From Candidatus Tumulicola sp. (lineage in GTDB: Bacteria > Vulcanimicrobiota > Vulcanimicrobiia > Eremiobacterales > Eremiobacteraceae): a stretch of 64,000 bases of DNA. Below the pieces are notes generated by a model, which did no database searches, was not told the DNA's origin, and worked only from the letters and a program-made list of their open reading frames with translations. Location of the stretch: positions 124,001 to 188,000 of the forward strand of contig DATNNM010000016.1 in NCBI GenBank assembly GCA_035601835.1. Reading direction: 5' to 3'. A program made the translations under genes and the position numbers. Positions 33,857 through 42,380 of this stretch are shown here, piece by piece; within the stretch, counting starts at the first letter, position 1; each line of letters opens with the position of its first letter.

Positions 33857-35050
33857 ATGCCCACGCTGGCCATCGTCGGTCTCGGGCCGAGCGACGCAAG
33901 TCTGTTGACGCTCGGTGCGCTGCGGCGGCTATCGGCCGCGCCGCGCGTCGTGCTGTGCGGCGCGCCGCCCGCGCTTGCCGAACATCTCAAGAGCAAAGGC
34001 GTGCCGGTCGAGGACACGCCCTTCGACGGCGGCGCGCTCCTGCGAGGCGTGCCCGAGGCGGTGGAGGCTGCAGTCGACTACGCCGCCGAGGGCGATGCGG
34101 CGCTCGGCGTCCCCGGCCATCCGATGCTCGATTTTCCCGGCCTCCCACACCTGCTGCGGGCGCTCGACGAGCGGCAGATCCTGATCGAGCTCATCCCCGG
34201 CATGCCACGCGCGGCGCTCTCCGCAGCCGCGGCGTCGCCGCTTTTGCCGTTGCCGCCGGTCGACATCCACCACACCTGGGATGAACTGGTCGAGATCATG
34301 ACCCGGCTGCGCGCGTGCTGCCCGTGGGATCGCGAACAGACGCACCAGACGCTATTGCCGTACCTCATCGAAGAAGCGCACGAAGTGGTCGAGGCGGTCG
34401 ATGAGACCGACCCTAAAAAACTCTGCGAGGAACTGGGCGACCTTCTTCTCCAGATCGTCTTTCACGCGCAGATCGCGGCCGAGAAAGGTCAATTCACGGT
34501 GGCCGACGTCATCAACGCGCTGTCGAACAAGATGATCCGGCGTCATCCGCACGTGTTCGGCGACGCGAGCATCTCGACGTCGCAAGAACAGATGAAGTCG
34601 TGGGAGCTGATCAAGACGCAAGAGGCGGCCATGAAGCACCGCGAGTCGCTCCTCGACGGCATCCCTAAGAGTCTGCCGTCGCTGCTCAGCTCGCAGCGGC
34701 TGCAGGAAAAGGCGGCCACGGTCGGCTTCGATTGGCCGAAGACCGACGGCGTGGTCGAGAAGGTGGCTGAAGAGCTGCACGAGTTGGACACCGCGGTGGA
34801 AAGCGGCGAATCCGCGCACATCCGCGAAGAGTTGGGAGACGTGCTCTTCACCATCGTCAATTTGAGCCGGCGGCTAGGCGTCGACTCAGAAGCCGCGCTG
34901 CGCGGCGCCAACGTCAAGTTCCGCGAGCGCTTTGCTGAGATGGAGCGCATGGCAGGCGGCGGCGCCACGGCACTGGCCGGTCGCAGCCTCGAAGACCTCG
35001 ACGTGCTGTGGAAGCGCGCGAAGGATCATGCGGCTGGACAAGTTCCTTAA
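33857..35050 (+). CDS. mazG: MazG-type nucleoside triphosphate pyrophosphohydrolase with reduced methylase-like N terminus
   Basis: 397 residues. Two MazG domains are clear: residues ~140-250 (LVEIMTRLRACCPWDREQTH, LIEEAHEVVEAV, EELGDLLLQIVFH) and ~270-380 (EELHELDTAV, REELGDVLFTIVNL). The EExxE/ExxD helices bind magnesium. The first ~130 residues (TLAIVGLGPSDASLLTLGAL ... GHPMLDFPGLPHLL) look like a shortened tetrapyrrole-methylase domain as in YabN, probably without catalytic function given the size. MazG hydrolyses non-canonical or excess NTPs. It overlaps the S4 gene downstream by 23 bp, as in the Bacillus yabN-yabO arrangement. Confidence 0.88.
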   Translation: MPTLAIVGLGPSDASLLTLGALRRLSAAPRVVLCGAPPALAEHLKSKGVPVEDTPFDGGALLRGVPEAVEAAVDYAAEGDAALGVPGHPMLDFPGLPHLLRALDERQILIELIPGMPRAALSAAAASPLLPLPPVDIHHTWDELVEIMTRLRACCPWDREQTHQTLLPYLIEEAHEVVEAVDETDPKKLCEELGDLLLQIVFHAQIAAEKGQFTVADVINALSNKMIRRHPHVFGDASISTSQEQMKSWELIKTQEAAMKHRESLLDGIPKSLPSLLSSQRLQEKAATVGFDWPKTDGVVEKVAEELHELDTAVESGESAHIREELGDVLFTIVNLSRRLGVDSEAALRGANVKFRERFAEMERMAGGGATALAGRSLEDLDVLWKRAKDHAAGQVP

Positions 35051-35351
35051 AGTCTCGCGCCTCGCGAAGCGGCGCACCGAAGCGAAAGAGGCGCTGGACG
35101 CCCGGCGCATCGAGTGCGGCGACCGGCCGGTGAAGGCGTCGCATCAGGTGAAGGTAGGCGACGAATTGCTCATCCATTACGCATCGCGCGACGTGAGGGT
35201 GCGCATCGAGGCGGTGCCGGAGCGGCCGGGCGCGCGCGTGCGTGCCGAGTCGCTCTATACGCTCTTGTCCGACGTCAAACCGGGGCTAAAGCCCCGGCAC
35301 TACACAACGGACGTCAAAAGCGGCGGTCCCGGCGAAACCCGGAATTCGTGA
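35028..35351 (+). CDS. S4-domain RNA-binding protein (RqcP/YabO/HslR-like), REP in its tail
   Basis: 107 residues. The S4 domain is MRLDKFLKVSRLAKRRTEAK through VGDELLIHYASRDVRVRI (residues 1-~63). It follows mazG with overlap, matching the yabN-yabO order of Firmicutes; there the protein (RqcP) binds 50S subunits with peptidyl-tRNA in ribosome quality control. The normal protein would end near residue 84. From there a REP-like hairpin (35280-35304) is read as PGLKPRHYT, flanked on both sides by the triplet DVK, and the frame runs on to a TGA that overlaps the ATG of the next gene. Confidence 0.82.
   Translation: MRLDKFLKVSRLAKRRTEAKEALDARRIECGDRPVKASHQVKVGDELLIHYASRDVRVRIEAVPERPGARVRAESLYTLLSDVKPGLKPRHYTTDVKSGGPGETRNS
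35280..35304 (+). repeat. REP-like hairpin, CCGGGGC stem, in the S4 gene
   Basis: Same 25 bases as at 20416. It is read in a different frame from the other coding copies (PGLKPRHYT). GACGTCAAA occurs on both sides (35271-35279, and again after the element), which looks like a short duplication at the insertion. Confidence 0.85.
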
Positions 35352-36511
35352 TGCTCGCGCGCCCGCTTTTCATCGGCATGTTCACCGACTCGTATCTGCC
35401 CGAGATCAACGGCGTGGTGACGTCGATCGTGGGCACTGCGCGCGCCCTGCGCCGCCGAGGACACCGTGTGATCGTGGTGGCGCCGGCGCACGAGGATGCT
35501 TCCGAAAGCGACGATGTTTTCCGCCTGCGCTCAGCGCCGTTCCCTTTCTATCCTCAGTTCCGCATGGCGTTTCCGCTGCCCGCGAAGTTGGTCGCTACGC
35601 TGCCGCGCATGCCGTTCGACGTCGTCCACGTGCACTCGATGTTCTTCATCGGATGTTTGGGCGCATATCTCGCCCAGTTCCGCAAGGCGCCGCTCTTCTT
35701 CACCTATCACACGCGCTGGACCGAGTACGCGCACTACCTGCCGCAGCATCAAGGCCTCACGCGCGCCCAAGCGGTGTGGGTCTCGCGCGAGTTCTCCAAC
35801 CGCTGCGACGGCGTGATCGCCCCCACCGCGGGCATCCGCGATCTGCTGCTCTCCTACGGCGTCGAGCGCCCGATCGACATCATCTCGACCGGGGTCGATC
35901 TGGAATCGTTCGAAGGCACGAACGATGCAACCGTCGCGCGCGTTCGTGCTAAGGGCACGCCGCTCGCGCTGTTCGTCGGCCGGCTCGGCAAGGAGAAAAA
36001 CGTCGATCTGGTGCTCGATGCCTTCGCCATTGCGGCGGCGCGCATTCCCGGCGCGCGCTTGATCATCGTCGGCGGCGGACCGCATGAGGCGGTGTTGCGC
36101 GAGCACGCCGCAGCGCTGCCGTGCGCCGATCGCATCGAGTTCACCGGACTCCTCGATCAGACGACGCTCGGCGCATACTACCGCGCGGCCGACGCGTTCG
36201 TCTTCGGATCAACGACGGAGACGCAAGGGCTGGTGCTGCTCGAAGCCATGGCGCACGGCGTGCCCGTGGTCGCGACGGACTGCCCGGTCTCGCGCGAGGT
36301 CGTGAGCGGAGATGCCGGCACGTTGGTCCCACCGCACGCGACCGCCTTCGGCGCGGCGCTCTTCGCTTTGCTCGCCGCCGGCGAGGCTGAGCGCGCCCGG
36401 CGCTGCACCGCAGCTAAGGCCGCTGCCGCGCCGCACTCGGTCGATGCGCTCACCGCCCTGCTCGAACGCCGCTACTTCGATCTCGCGCCGCGGCGCGCGG
36501 CAGCGACGTAG
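35351..36511 (+). CDS. Glycosyltransferase family 4 (glycolipid type)
   Basis: 386 residues. RPLFIGMFTDSYLPEINGVV opens the N-terminal domain, VVHVHSMFFIG and FFTYHTRWTEYAHYLP follow, and the donor domain has LALFVGRLGKEKNVDLVLDA and FVFGSTTETQGLVLLEAMA (EX7E motif). This start and the TDSYLPEINGV / YHTRWTEY pair are typical of diacylglycerol glucosyltransferases and PimB-like enzymes, so a membrane glycolipid is a likely product. ATG 35351 overlaps the S4 stop. It is not near the main polysaccharide locus. Confidence 0.85.
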   Translation: MLARPLFIGMFTDSYLPEINGVVTSIVGTARALRRRGHRVIVVAPAHEDASESDDVFRLRSAPFPFYPQFRMAFPLPAKLVATLPRMPFDVVHVHSMFFIGCLGAYLAQFRKAPLFFTYHTRWTEYAHYLPQHQGLTRAQAVWVSREFSNRCDGVIAPTAGIRDLLLSYGVERPIDIISTGVDLESFEGTNDATVARVRAKGTPLALFVGRLGKEKNVDLVLDAFAIAAARIPGARLIIVGGGPHEAVLREHAAALPCADRIEFTGLLDQTTLGAYYRAADAFVFGSTTETQGLVLLEAMAHGVPVVATDCPVSREVVSGDAGTLVPPHATAFGAALFALLAAGEAERARRCTAAKAAAAPHSVDALTALLERRYFDLAPRRAAAT

Positions 36512-36513
36512 GC

Positions 36514-36963
36514 GTGTCGCTGATCCTGCGCGCGCCCGCTCCCGGCGATTTCGACGCGTGGAGTTCGATGTACGGCGCCTACGCGCGCGCCGTGCAGCTC
36601 CCCGTCACCGACCCGATCGCCCGCGTCGTCTGGGAATGGATCATGCACGGCACGCACCGGGTCGAATGTCTGCTCGCCGAGCGCGAAGGCAGCGCGGTCG
36701 GCTTTGCGATCTTCCGGCCCTTCCCACGCACGCTCGATGGCAACGAGGCCTGTTATCTCGACGACCTGTACGTGCGCGAGGAATTCCGCGGCAGCGGCGT
36801 GGTCCGCGCATTGCTCGGCAAGCTGGCGGAGATCACACGCGCGCGCGGTTGGAGCCACATCCGCTGGGTCACCACGCCGGACAATCTTCGCGCGCGCGGC
36901 CTCTACGATAAGGTGGCGGTGAAGACGGATCTGATCACCTACCGCATCGACGTCGAAAGATGA
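36514..36963 (+). CDS. GNAT family N-acetyltransferase
   Basis: 149 residues of the GNAT fold. SLILRAPAPGDFDAWSSMY starts the domain, CYLDDLYVREEFRGSGVVRA carries the beta-4 strand and the acetyl-CoA pyrophosphate-binding R-G-S-G-V loop, and RWVTTPDNLRARGLYDKV is the typical end. It transfers an acetyl group from acetyl-CoA to an amine; the substrate is unknown. GTG start three bases after the glycosyltransferase stop, so it is likely co-translated with it. Confidence 0.85.
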   Translation: MSLILRAPAPGDFDAWSSMYGAYARAVQLPVTDPIARVVWEWIMHGTHRVECLLAEREGSAVGFAIFRPFPRTLDGNEACYLDDLYVREEFRGSGVVRALLGKLAEITRARGWSHIRWVTTPDNLRARGLYDKVAVKTDLITYRIDVER

Positions 36964-36975
36964 CTCCCCTTAACC

Positions 36976-37836
36976 ATGTTCTCCGGTGACGCTAAGGACG
37001 AGATCGCCGCGGTGCGGTTCGAACGGCCGTGCTGCCCGATGTCGTTCTTGCGCGCGCTGGCGCGCTTCTCCGGCGGGGGCCCATCGCGCATCGTCGTAAC
37101 CGAACGCAGCGCGGTGGCGCGCGCGGCGCTGCGCGCGGCCCGCTCGGCCGGTCTCGATCTGCACGCATCGCATACGACCAGCGCGCGCTTCCGCGCGCAC
37201 GCCCAAATCGTCGTCGGCGGCGTGACGCCTTCCGCAGACCACAATTCGGAGCCGTCGCGTCTCTGCTGCCGGCGAGCCTGGCTTCGCGGAGCGTTTCTCG
37301 CGTGCGGTTCCGTCACCGATCCGCATCGCGACTATCATCTGGAGTTTTTCTGCCGGCGCGATGATGATGCGCGCGCGCTAGCGAGAGCGCTTGCATCCCT
37401 CGGCGTCGACGCCGGCGTGACCCGTCGCCGCGGACGACCTCTCGTGTACGTGAAGGGAGCCTCAAGCGTCGCCGAACTGCTCGGACACTTGGGCGCCGCG
37501 CGCGCGGTGCTCGAGCTGGAGGATCTTCTGGCGCGGCGTTCGACCAAGAACGCCATCCGGCGGCGTGTGAACAGCGAGGCGGCTAATGCGGCGCGCGCCG
37601 CGACGTCAAGCGCGAGACAGCTCGACGTCGCGCTGCGCGTCGTGCGCCGGCTCGGCCTGCAGCGCTTGAGCGCCGCGGTGCGAGAGGCCGCGCGCTTGCG
37701 GATCGCTTACCCGGATCGCACGCTCGCCGAGCTCGCGAAAAGAGCCCGACCGCCGGTCACCAAGGCGAGCATGGCCTATCGGTTCCGCGCGCTCGCGCAG
37801 ATCGCCGGAAAGAGAGTCCAGGCTCTGCGCGTTTGA
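36976..37836 (+). CDS. whiA: DNA-binding protein WhiA
   Basis: 286 residues. MFSGDAKDEIAAV is the usual WhiA N terminus, RRAWLRGAFLACGSVTDPHRDYHLEF marks the homing-endonuclease-like fold (WLRGAFLxxGS, continuing with DPxxxYHLE), and the C-terminal helix-turn-helix spans residues ~205-283 (AVREAARLRIAYPDRTLAEL ... SMAYRFRAL). In Bacillus WhiA affects cell division and chromosome segregation, and in Streptomyces it controls sporulation septation. As in many Firmicutes it stands in front of gap-pgk-tpi; yvcK and rapZ are not next to it here. Confidence 0.9.
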   Translation: MFSGDAKDEIAAVRFERPCCPMSFLRALARFSGGGPSRIVVTERSAVARAALRAARSAGLDLHASHTTSARFRAHAQIVVGGVTPSADHNSEPSRLCCRRAWLRGAFLACGSVTDPHRDYHLEFFCRRDDDARALARALASLGVDAGVTRRRGRPLVYVKGASSVAELLGHLGAARAVLELEDLLARRSTKNAIRRRVNSEAANAARAATSSARQLDVALRVVRRLGLQRLSAAVREAARLRIAYPDRTLAELAKRARPPVTKASMAYRFRALAQIAGKRVQALRV

Positions 37837-37854
37837 TAAAGGTCCGCTTCCACA
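37837..37854 (+). repeat. Half of a REP-like hairpin
   Basis: Loop TAAA, right arm GGTCCGC and tail TTCCACA are present immediately after the whiA stop. The left arm is absent, its place being taken by the whiA coding end. It resembles the 3' half of the copies at 20789 and 20814. Confidence 0.5.
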
Positions 37855-37898
37855 TTTATTGAAAACCGCCGCCCCTACGTCCCTGGAGGATTTTCTTC

Positions 37899-38921
37899 GT
37901 GAACTCCCGCGTCGCCATCAACGGCTTCGGGCGCATCGGCCGGCAGAGCTTGCGCGCCCTGATCGAGCGTCACCCGGCGATCGAAATCGTCGCGGTCAAC
38001 GATCTGACCGACACGAAAACCGCAGCGCATCTGTTCCGCTTCGATTCGACCTATGGCAGATATCCAGGCACCGTGACGCACGACGAGGGCCGGATCACCG
38101 TCGATGGCCGGAACATCAAGTACCTCGCCGAACGCGACCCCGCGCGCTTGCCATGGAAAGACTTAGGCATCGACCTCGTCATCGAATCGACCGGCTTCTT
38201 CACCGACGCGACTAAGGCGAAGGCGCATCGCGACGCCGGCGCAAAGCGCGTCATCATCTCGGCGCCAGCCAAGAATGAGGACATCACGATCGTGCTGGGC
38301 GTCAACGACGACAAGTACGATCCGGATAAGCACAACATCATCTCCAACGCGTCGTGCACGACCAACTGCTTGGCGCCCCCGGTGAAGATCCTCCAGGACG
38401 AGCTCGGCATCCTCAAGGGCACGATGACCACGATCCACTCCTACACCACTGACCAGCGCCTCCTCGATTATCCGCATGAGGATCTGCGCCGCGCCCGCGC
38501 GGCTGCGCTCAACATCATCCCGACCTCGACCGGCGCCGCCAAGGCGCTGCACTTGGTCGTGCCCGAGGTCAAGGGCAAGATGGACGGCTTCTCCCTGCGC
38601 GTGCCGACGCCGACCGTTTCTATCGTCGACCTGGTAGCGCTCGTCGAGAAGCCGACCACCAAGGATGCGCTCAACGCGCTGTTCCGCACGTACGAATCCG
38701 GACGCATGAAAGGCATTCTCGGGGTCACCGACGAGCCGCTCGTCTCCACCGACTTCAAAGGCGATTCGCGCTCTTCGATCGTGGATAGCTTGTCCACCAC
38801 GGTCATCGGCGAGACGCTGGTCAAAGTCGTCGCGTGGTACGACAACGAGTGGGGCTACTCGTGCCGCATCGCCGACCTCGTGAAGTTCGTGCTCGAGAAA
38901 GAGCCGGTCGCGGCGCGCTAG
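37899..38921 (+). CDS. gap: Glyceraldehyde-3-phosphate dehydrogenase
   Basis: 340 residues. [20 protein letters not shown] binds [20 protein letters not shown] holds the catalytic cysteine, and [13 protein letters not shown] and [14 protein letters not shown] are conserved further on. It oxidises glyceraldehyde-3-phosphate to 1,3-bisphosphoglycerate. GGAGGA at 37885-37890 supports the GTG start at 37899. It is followed at once by pgk (the next base after the stop), so gap, pgk, tpiA and gpmI form one glycolytic operon behind whiA. Confidence 0.96.
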   Translation: MNSRVAINGFGRIGRQSLRALIERHPAIEIVAVNDLTDTKTAAHLFRFDSTYGRYPGTVTHDEGRITVDGRNIKYLAERDPARLPWKDLGIDLVIESTGFFTDATKAKAHRDAGAKRVIISAPAKNEDITIVLGVNDDKYDPDKHNIISNASCTTNCLAPPVKILQDELGILKGTMTTIHSYTTDQRLLDYPHEDLRRARAAALNIIPTSTGAAKALHLVVPEVKGKMDGFSLRVPTPTVSIVDLVALVEKPTTKDALNALFRTYESGRMKGILGVTDEPLVSTDFKGDSRSSIVDSLSTTVIGETLVKVVAWYDNEWGYSCRIADLVKFVLEKEPVAAR

Positions 38922-40109
38922 ATGCGGGGCATTTCGGAGCTCGACGTCCGCGGCAAGCGCATCCTGGTCCGCGAAGATCTCAACGTGCCGCTCGCAGACG
39001 GCGCCGTGGCCGACGACACGCGCATCGCCGCGGCCGTGCCCACGCTGCGCAACTTGTGCGAGCGCGGCGCCCGCGTGATTGTGATGTCGCATCTAGACCG
39101 CCCAGATGGCAAGGTCGTTGAGTCGCTGCGCATGGCGCCGGTCGCGCGCGCACTTTCCAAAGCGCTCGGGGTCGAAGTGAAAACCGTCCCCGATTGCATC
39201 GGACCGCTGGCGCAAGCGGCCGCTGCCGCGCTGCAAGACGGCGACGTCCTGTTGCTCGAGAACTTGCGCTTCCATCCCGAGGAAGAGAAGAACGATCCGC
39301 AGTTCGCACGGGAACTGGCATCGCTCGGCGACGCCTACGTCAACGACGCGTTCGGCACGGCGCACCGCGCGCACGCCTCCACGGTCGGCGTCACCCAATA
39401 TCTTCCTTCCTATATGGGCCCGCTGCTCGAGCGCGAGCTCGACGTGCTCGACAGCATCCTGCAGCATCCCGCTCGCCCGTTCGTCGCGGTGCTGGGCGGG
39501 GCGAAGATCTCGGACAAGCTCGGAGTCGTCACCCGGCTGATGGAGCTGTGCGATTCTTTGGTGTTCGGCGGCGGCATGGCCAATACGCTGTTGGCGGCGC
39601 AAGGGTTCGACGTCGGAAAATCTCTGCGCGACGCCGATCTCGAGCCGGCCAAAGCCATCGTCCGCACAATCGAGCACGAGGCAGCAAAGGTGGACGTCCA
39701 TCTGCCCGACGACGCGGTGGTGGCCAAGGAGTTGTCGGCCGAGGCGGACTCTCGCTTCGCGGACGTGGACCAGATCCGCGCGGACGAGATGATCCTCGAC
39801 ATCGGCCCGACGACGGCGGAGCACTATCGCGGCGTCATCCTCGGCGCCAAGACGGTGCTGTGGAACGGGCCGATGGGCGTGTTCGAATTCGACGCGTTCG
39901 CCGCGGGCACCGAGGCGGTGGGGCAGGCGATCGTCGATTCGGGAGCGGTGTCGGTCGTCGGCGGGGGCGACTCGGCCGCGGCGGCCCACAAACTCGGTTT
40001 CGCCGACAAGATGACGCATATCTCGACCGGGGGCGGCGCCACGCTCGAGTACATCGAGGGCAAAGAACTGCCCGGCGTGGCTGCCCTGCGGAGTTCCACT
40101 CGCGCGTGA
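38922..40109 (+). CDS. pgk: Phosphoglycerate kinase
   Basis: 395 residues. ILVREDLNVPLADGAVADDT is the substrate-binding signature (RxDxNVP form), LLLENLRFHPEEEKNDP and VLGGAKISDKLGVV follow, and the nucleotide site GGGDSAAAAHKLGF and STGGGATLEYIEGKELPG are near the end. It makes ATP from 1,3-bisphosphoglycerate. The ATG adjoins the gap stop, and the TGA overlaps the GTG of tpiA (GTGA at 40106). Confidence 0.96.
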   Translation: MRGISELDVRGKRILVREDLNVPLADGAVADDTRIAAAVPTLRNLCERGARVIVMSHLDRPDGKVVESLRMAPVARALSKALGVEVKTVPDCIGPLAQAAAAALQDGDVLLLENLRFHPEEEKNDPQFARELASLGDAYVNDAFGTAHRAHASTVGVTQYLPSYMGPLLERELDVLDSILQHPARPFVAVLGGAKISDKLGVVTRLMELCDSLVFGGGMANTLLAAQGFDVGKSLRDADLEPAKAIVRTIEHEAAKVDVHLPDDAVVAKELSAEADSRFADVDQIRADEMILDIGPTTAEHYRGVILGAKTVLWNGPMGVFEFDAFAAGTEAVGQAIVDSGAVSVVGGGDSAAAAHKLGFADKMTHISTGGGATLEYIEGKELPGVAALRSSTRA

Positions 40110-40867
40110 GTCGAGGGCCGTTCTTCGCCGCGAACTGGAAGATGTATCTGGATCCCGAGACCGCGCGGGACTACGCCCGCGTGTTCCTGCCGCTCGCGGA
40201 GGGATTGGGCGAAGAGGCGGACATCGCGTTGTGCGCGCCGTTCGTGTGTCTTGAGACGCTCGCCGAGGAGTTGGAGGATTCCGATAATATAAGCCTCGGC
40301 GCGCAGAATTGCTACTGGGAGCCCAAGGGTGCGTTCACCGGCGAGGTCAGCGCGCGCATGCTGCATCAGCTCGTGGACTACTGCATCGTCGGACACTCCG
40401 AGCGGCGGCGCCTGTTCGGCGAGACCGACGAGATGGTGGCGCGCAAGATCTCAGCGCTGCTGACGCAGGAGATCACCCCAATCGTATGCGTGGGCGAGAC
40501 GCTCGAGGAGAATCAGGCCGGACGGACGGTGGAGCGCGTCAACGCGCAGATCGCCGCGGGCCTTGGACACCTGTCGGACAAGCAGCGCGCTTCCATCGTC
40601 ATCGCATACGAGCCGATCTGGGCGATCGGCACCGGGTTAGCGGATACGCCGGAATCGGCCAACGCCACGATCGACGTGATTCGACATGCCGCAGGCGGGC
40701 TGGCCGATGCGGTGATCCTCTACGGCGGGTCGATGAAGCCGGAAAACGCCGAGGCGCTGTGCCGGCAGAAGAACATCGACGGCGGACTGGTCGGTTCGGC
40801 CAGTTTGGATCCGCGGGCGTTTGCGCAGTTGGTCGGCAACGGCCTGAAGGGCGTCGATGCCCGCTAA
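40106..40867 (+). CDS. tpiA: Triosephosphate isomerase
   Basis: 253 residues. FFAANWKMYLD carries the catalytic lysine, CIVGHSERRRLFGETDE the histidine, and YEPIWAIGTG the catalytic glutamate and loop; GGSMKPENA and DGGLVGSASLDP close the barrel. It interconverts dihydroxyacetone phosphate and glyceraldehyde-3-phosphate. GTG 40106 is chosen for the overlap with pgk; the long open frame upstream is a shadow of pgk. The 3' end overlaps gpmI by 11 bp. Confidence 0.96.
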   Translation: MSRGPFFAANWKMYLDPETARDYARVFLPLAEGLGEEADIALCAPFVCLETLAEELEDSDNISLGAQNCYWEPKGAFTGEVSARMLHQLVDYCIVGHSERRRLFGETDEMVARKISALLTQEITPIVCVGETLEENQAGRTVERVNAQIAAGLGHLSDKQRASIVIAYEPIWAIGTGLADTPESANATIDVIRHAAGGLADAVILYGGSMKPENAEALCRQKNIDGGLVGSASLDPRAFAQLVGNGLKGVDAR

Positions 40868-42380
40868 AGTCGTCCTGTGCATTCTCGACGGCTTCGGCAT
40901 AACCAAGGAGACTCGCGGCAATGCGATCGCTGCTGCGCGCATGCCCAACTATCGACGCATCGCTGCCGCGTATCCGTACACGGAGATCGGCGCGGGCGGC
41001 GAAGCGGTGGGGCTGCCTGCGGGCCAGCAAGGCAATAGCGAAGTAGGACATCTGAATCTGGGCGCGGGGCGCGTGGTCTATCAGAGCATCACGCGCATCG
41101 ATCACGCCATCGACACGGGGGCCTTCTTCACCAATCCCGTGCTGGTCGATCTGCTGGCGCAGGTGAAGCGCACGAGCGGGACCCTGCACGTCATGGGGCT
41201 GGTGTCGCCCGGCGGCGTGCACTCGTCGCTCAAGCATCTATATGCGGTGCTCGACGCGGCCAGGTCCGCCGGCGTGCGCGTGCGCGTCGCTGCGTTTTTG
41301 GACGGCCGTGACACGCCGCCGCGCAGCGCCGGCGCATACCTTGCAGAGGTCGAGGCCAAGTGCCGCGAGTTGCCGGACGCGGCGATCTCGCTCGTCTGCG
41401 GGCGCTTCTACGCGATGGATCGCGACAAGCGTTGGGAGCGAACGCAGGTGGCGTACGACGCGTTGGTCAGCGGCAAAGCGCTGGCTGCGGCAAGCGCAAC
41501 GAAAGCTTTGGCGGACGCCTATGCGCGCGACGAGTCCGATGAATTCGTCAAACCGACCATCATCGGCGCGCCCGCGCCGCTCGTCAAGGACGGCGACGGC
41601 TGCTTCTTCTTCAACTTCCGGCCGGATCGCGCGCGCCAGTTGACGCGCGCGTTCTCACAGCCGGATTTCGCGGAGTTTCCGGTCAAGCGTTTCAACGACT
41701 TCGTCTTCGCGATCATGACGCTCTACGACGAGACCTTTAAGAACCCCGTGATGTTCGGGCGCGTCTTCGAGACCCACACGTTGGGCGAAGTGGTCAGCGA
41801 CGCGGGCTTGGCGCAGCTGCGCTTGGCCGAGACGGAGAAGTACGCGCACGTGACCTATTTCTTCAGCGGCGGGCGCGAAGAGCCGTTTCCGCTGGAGGAC
41901 CGAGTCCTCGTGCCATCGGCTCGCGACGTCGGCACCTACGATCGTCTGCCCGCCATGCGCGCGCGCGAGATCACGGCGAAAGCTGTTGAGGCCATCGCGT
42001 CGCGGAGCTACGCGCTCATCGTCATGAATCTCGCGAATCCCGATATGGTCGGTCACACCGGCAAGTGGGACGCCATCATCGAGGGGCTCGAGGTGGTCGA
42101 TGGGTGCCTCAGCCGGATCGAACGCGCAGTGCTCGATGCAGGGTCGATCATGCTGGTCACGGCGGACCACGGCAACGCGGAAGCCAAAATCGATTTTGCG
42201 ACCGGCCAAGAGCTGACCGCGCATACCGCCAACCCGGTGCCGCTCATCCTGGTTTCGAAAGACGGACGCCGCGGGCTTGACGGCGGGGGAAAGTTGTGCG
42301 ACGTCGCGCCCACGATCTGCGCACTCATGGACCTCAAACAGCCGGCAGAGATGACCTGCCGCTCGCTCCTAAAACCTTGA
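40857..42380 (+). CDS. gpmI: 2,3-bisphosphoglycerate-independent phosphoglycerate mutase
   Basis: 507 residues. VVLCILDGFGITKETRGNAI and QQGNSEVGHLNLGAGRVVYQ hold the metal ligands and the catalytic serine, FLDGRDTPPRS follows, and the second metal cluster is in NLANPDMVGHTGKWD and LVTADHGNAE. It converts 3- to 2-phosphoglycerate with manganese. Length and motifs are typical. It is the last gene of the glycolytic operon; the convergent SHOCT gene ends at the very next base, leaving no intergenic terminator. Confidence 0.95.
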   Translation: MPAKVVLCILDGFGITKETRGNAIAAARMPNYRRIAAAYPYTEIGAGGEAVGLPAGQQGNSEVGHLNLGAGRVVYQSITRIDHAIDTGAFFTNPVLVDLLAQVKRTSGTLHVMGLVSPGGVHSSLKHLYAVLDAARSAGVRVRVAAFLDGRDTPPRSAGAYLAEVEAKCRELPDAAISLVCGRFYAMDRDKRWERTQVAYDALVSGKALAAASATKALADAYARDESDEFVKPTIIGAPAPLVKDGDGCFFFNFRPDRARQLTRAFSQPDFAEFPVKRFNDFVFAIMTLYDETFKNPVMFGRVFETHTLGEVVSDAGLAQLRLAETEKYAHVTYFFSGGREEPFPLEDRVLVPSARDVGTYDRLPAMRAREITAKAVEAIASRSYALIVMNLANPDMVGHTGKWDAIIEGLEVVDGCLSRIERAVLDAGSIMLVTADHGNAEAKIDFATGQELTAHTANPVPLILVSKDGRRGLDGGGKLCDVAPTICALMDLKQPAEMTCRSLLKP

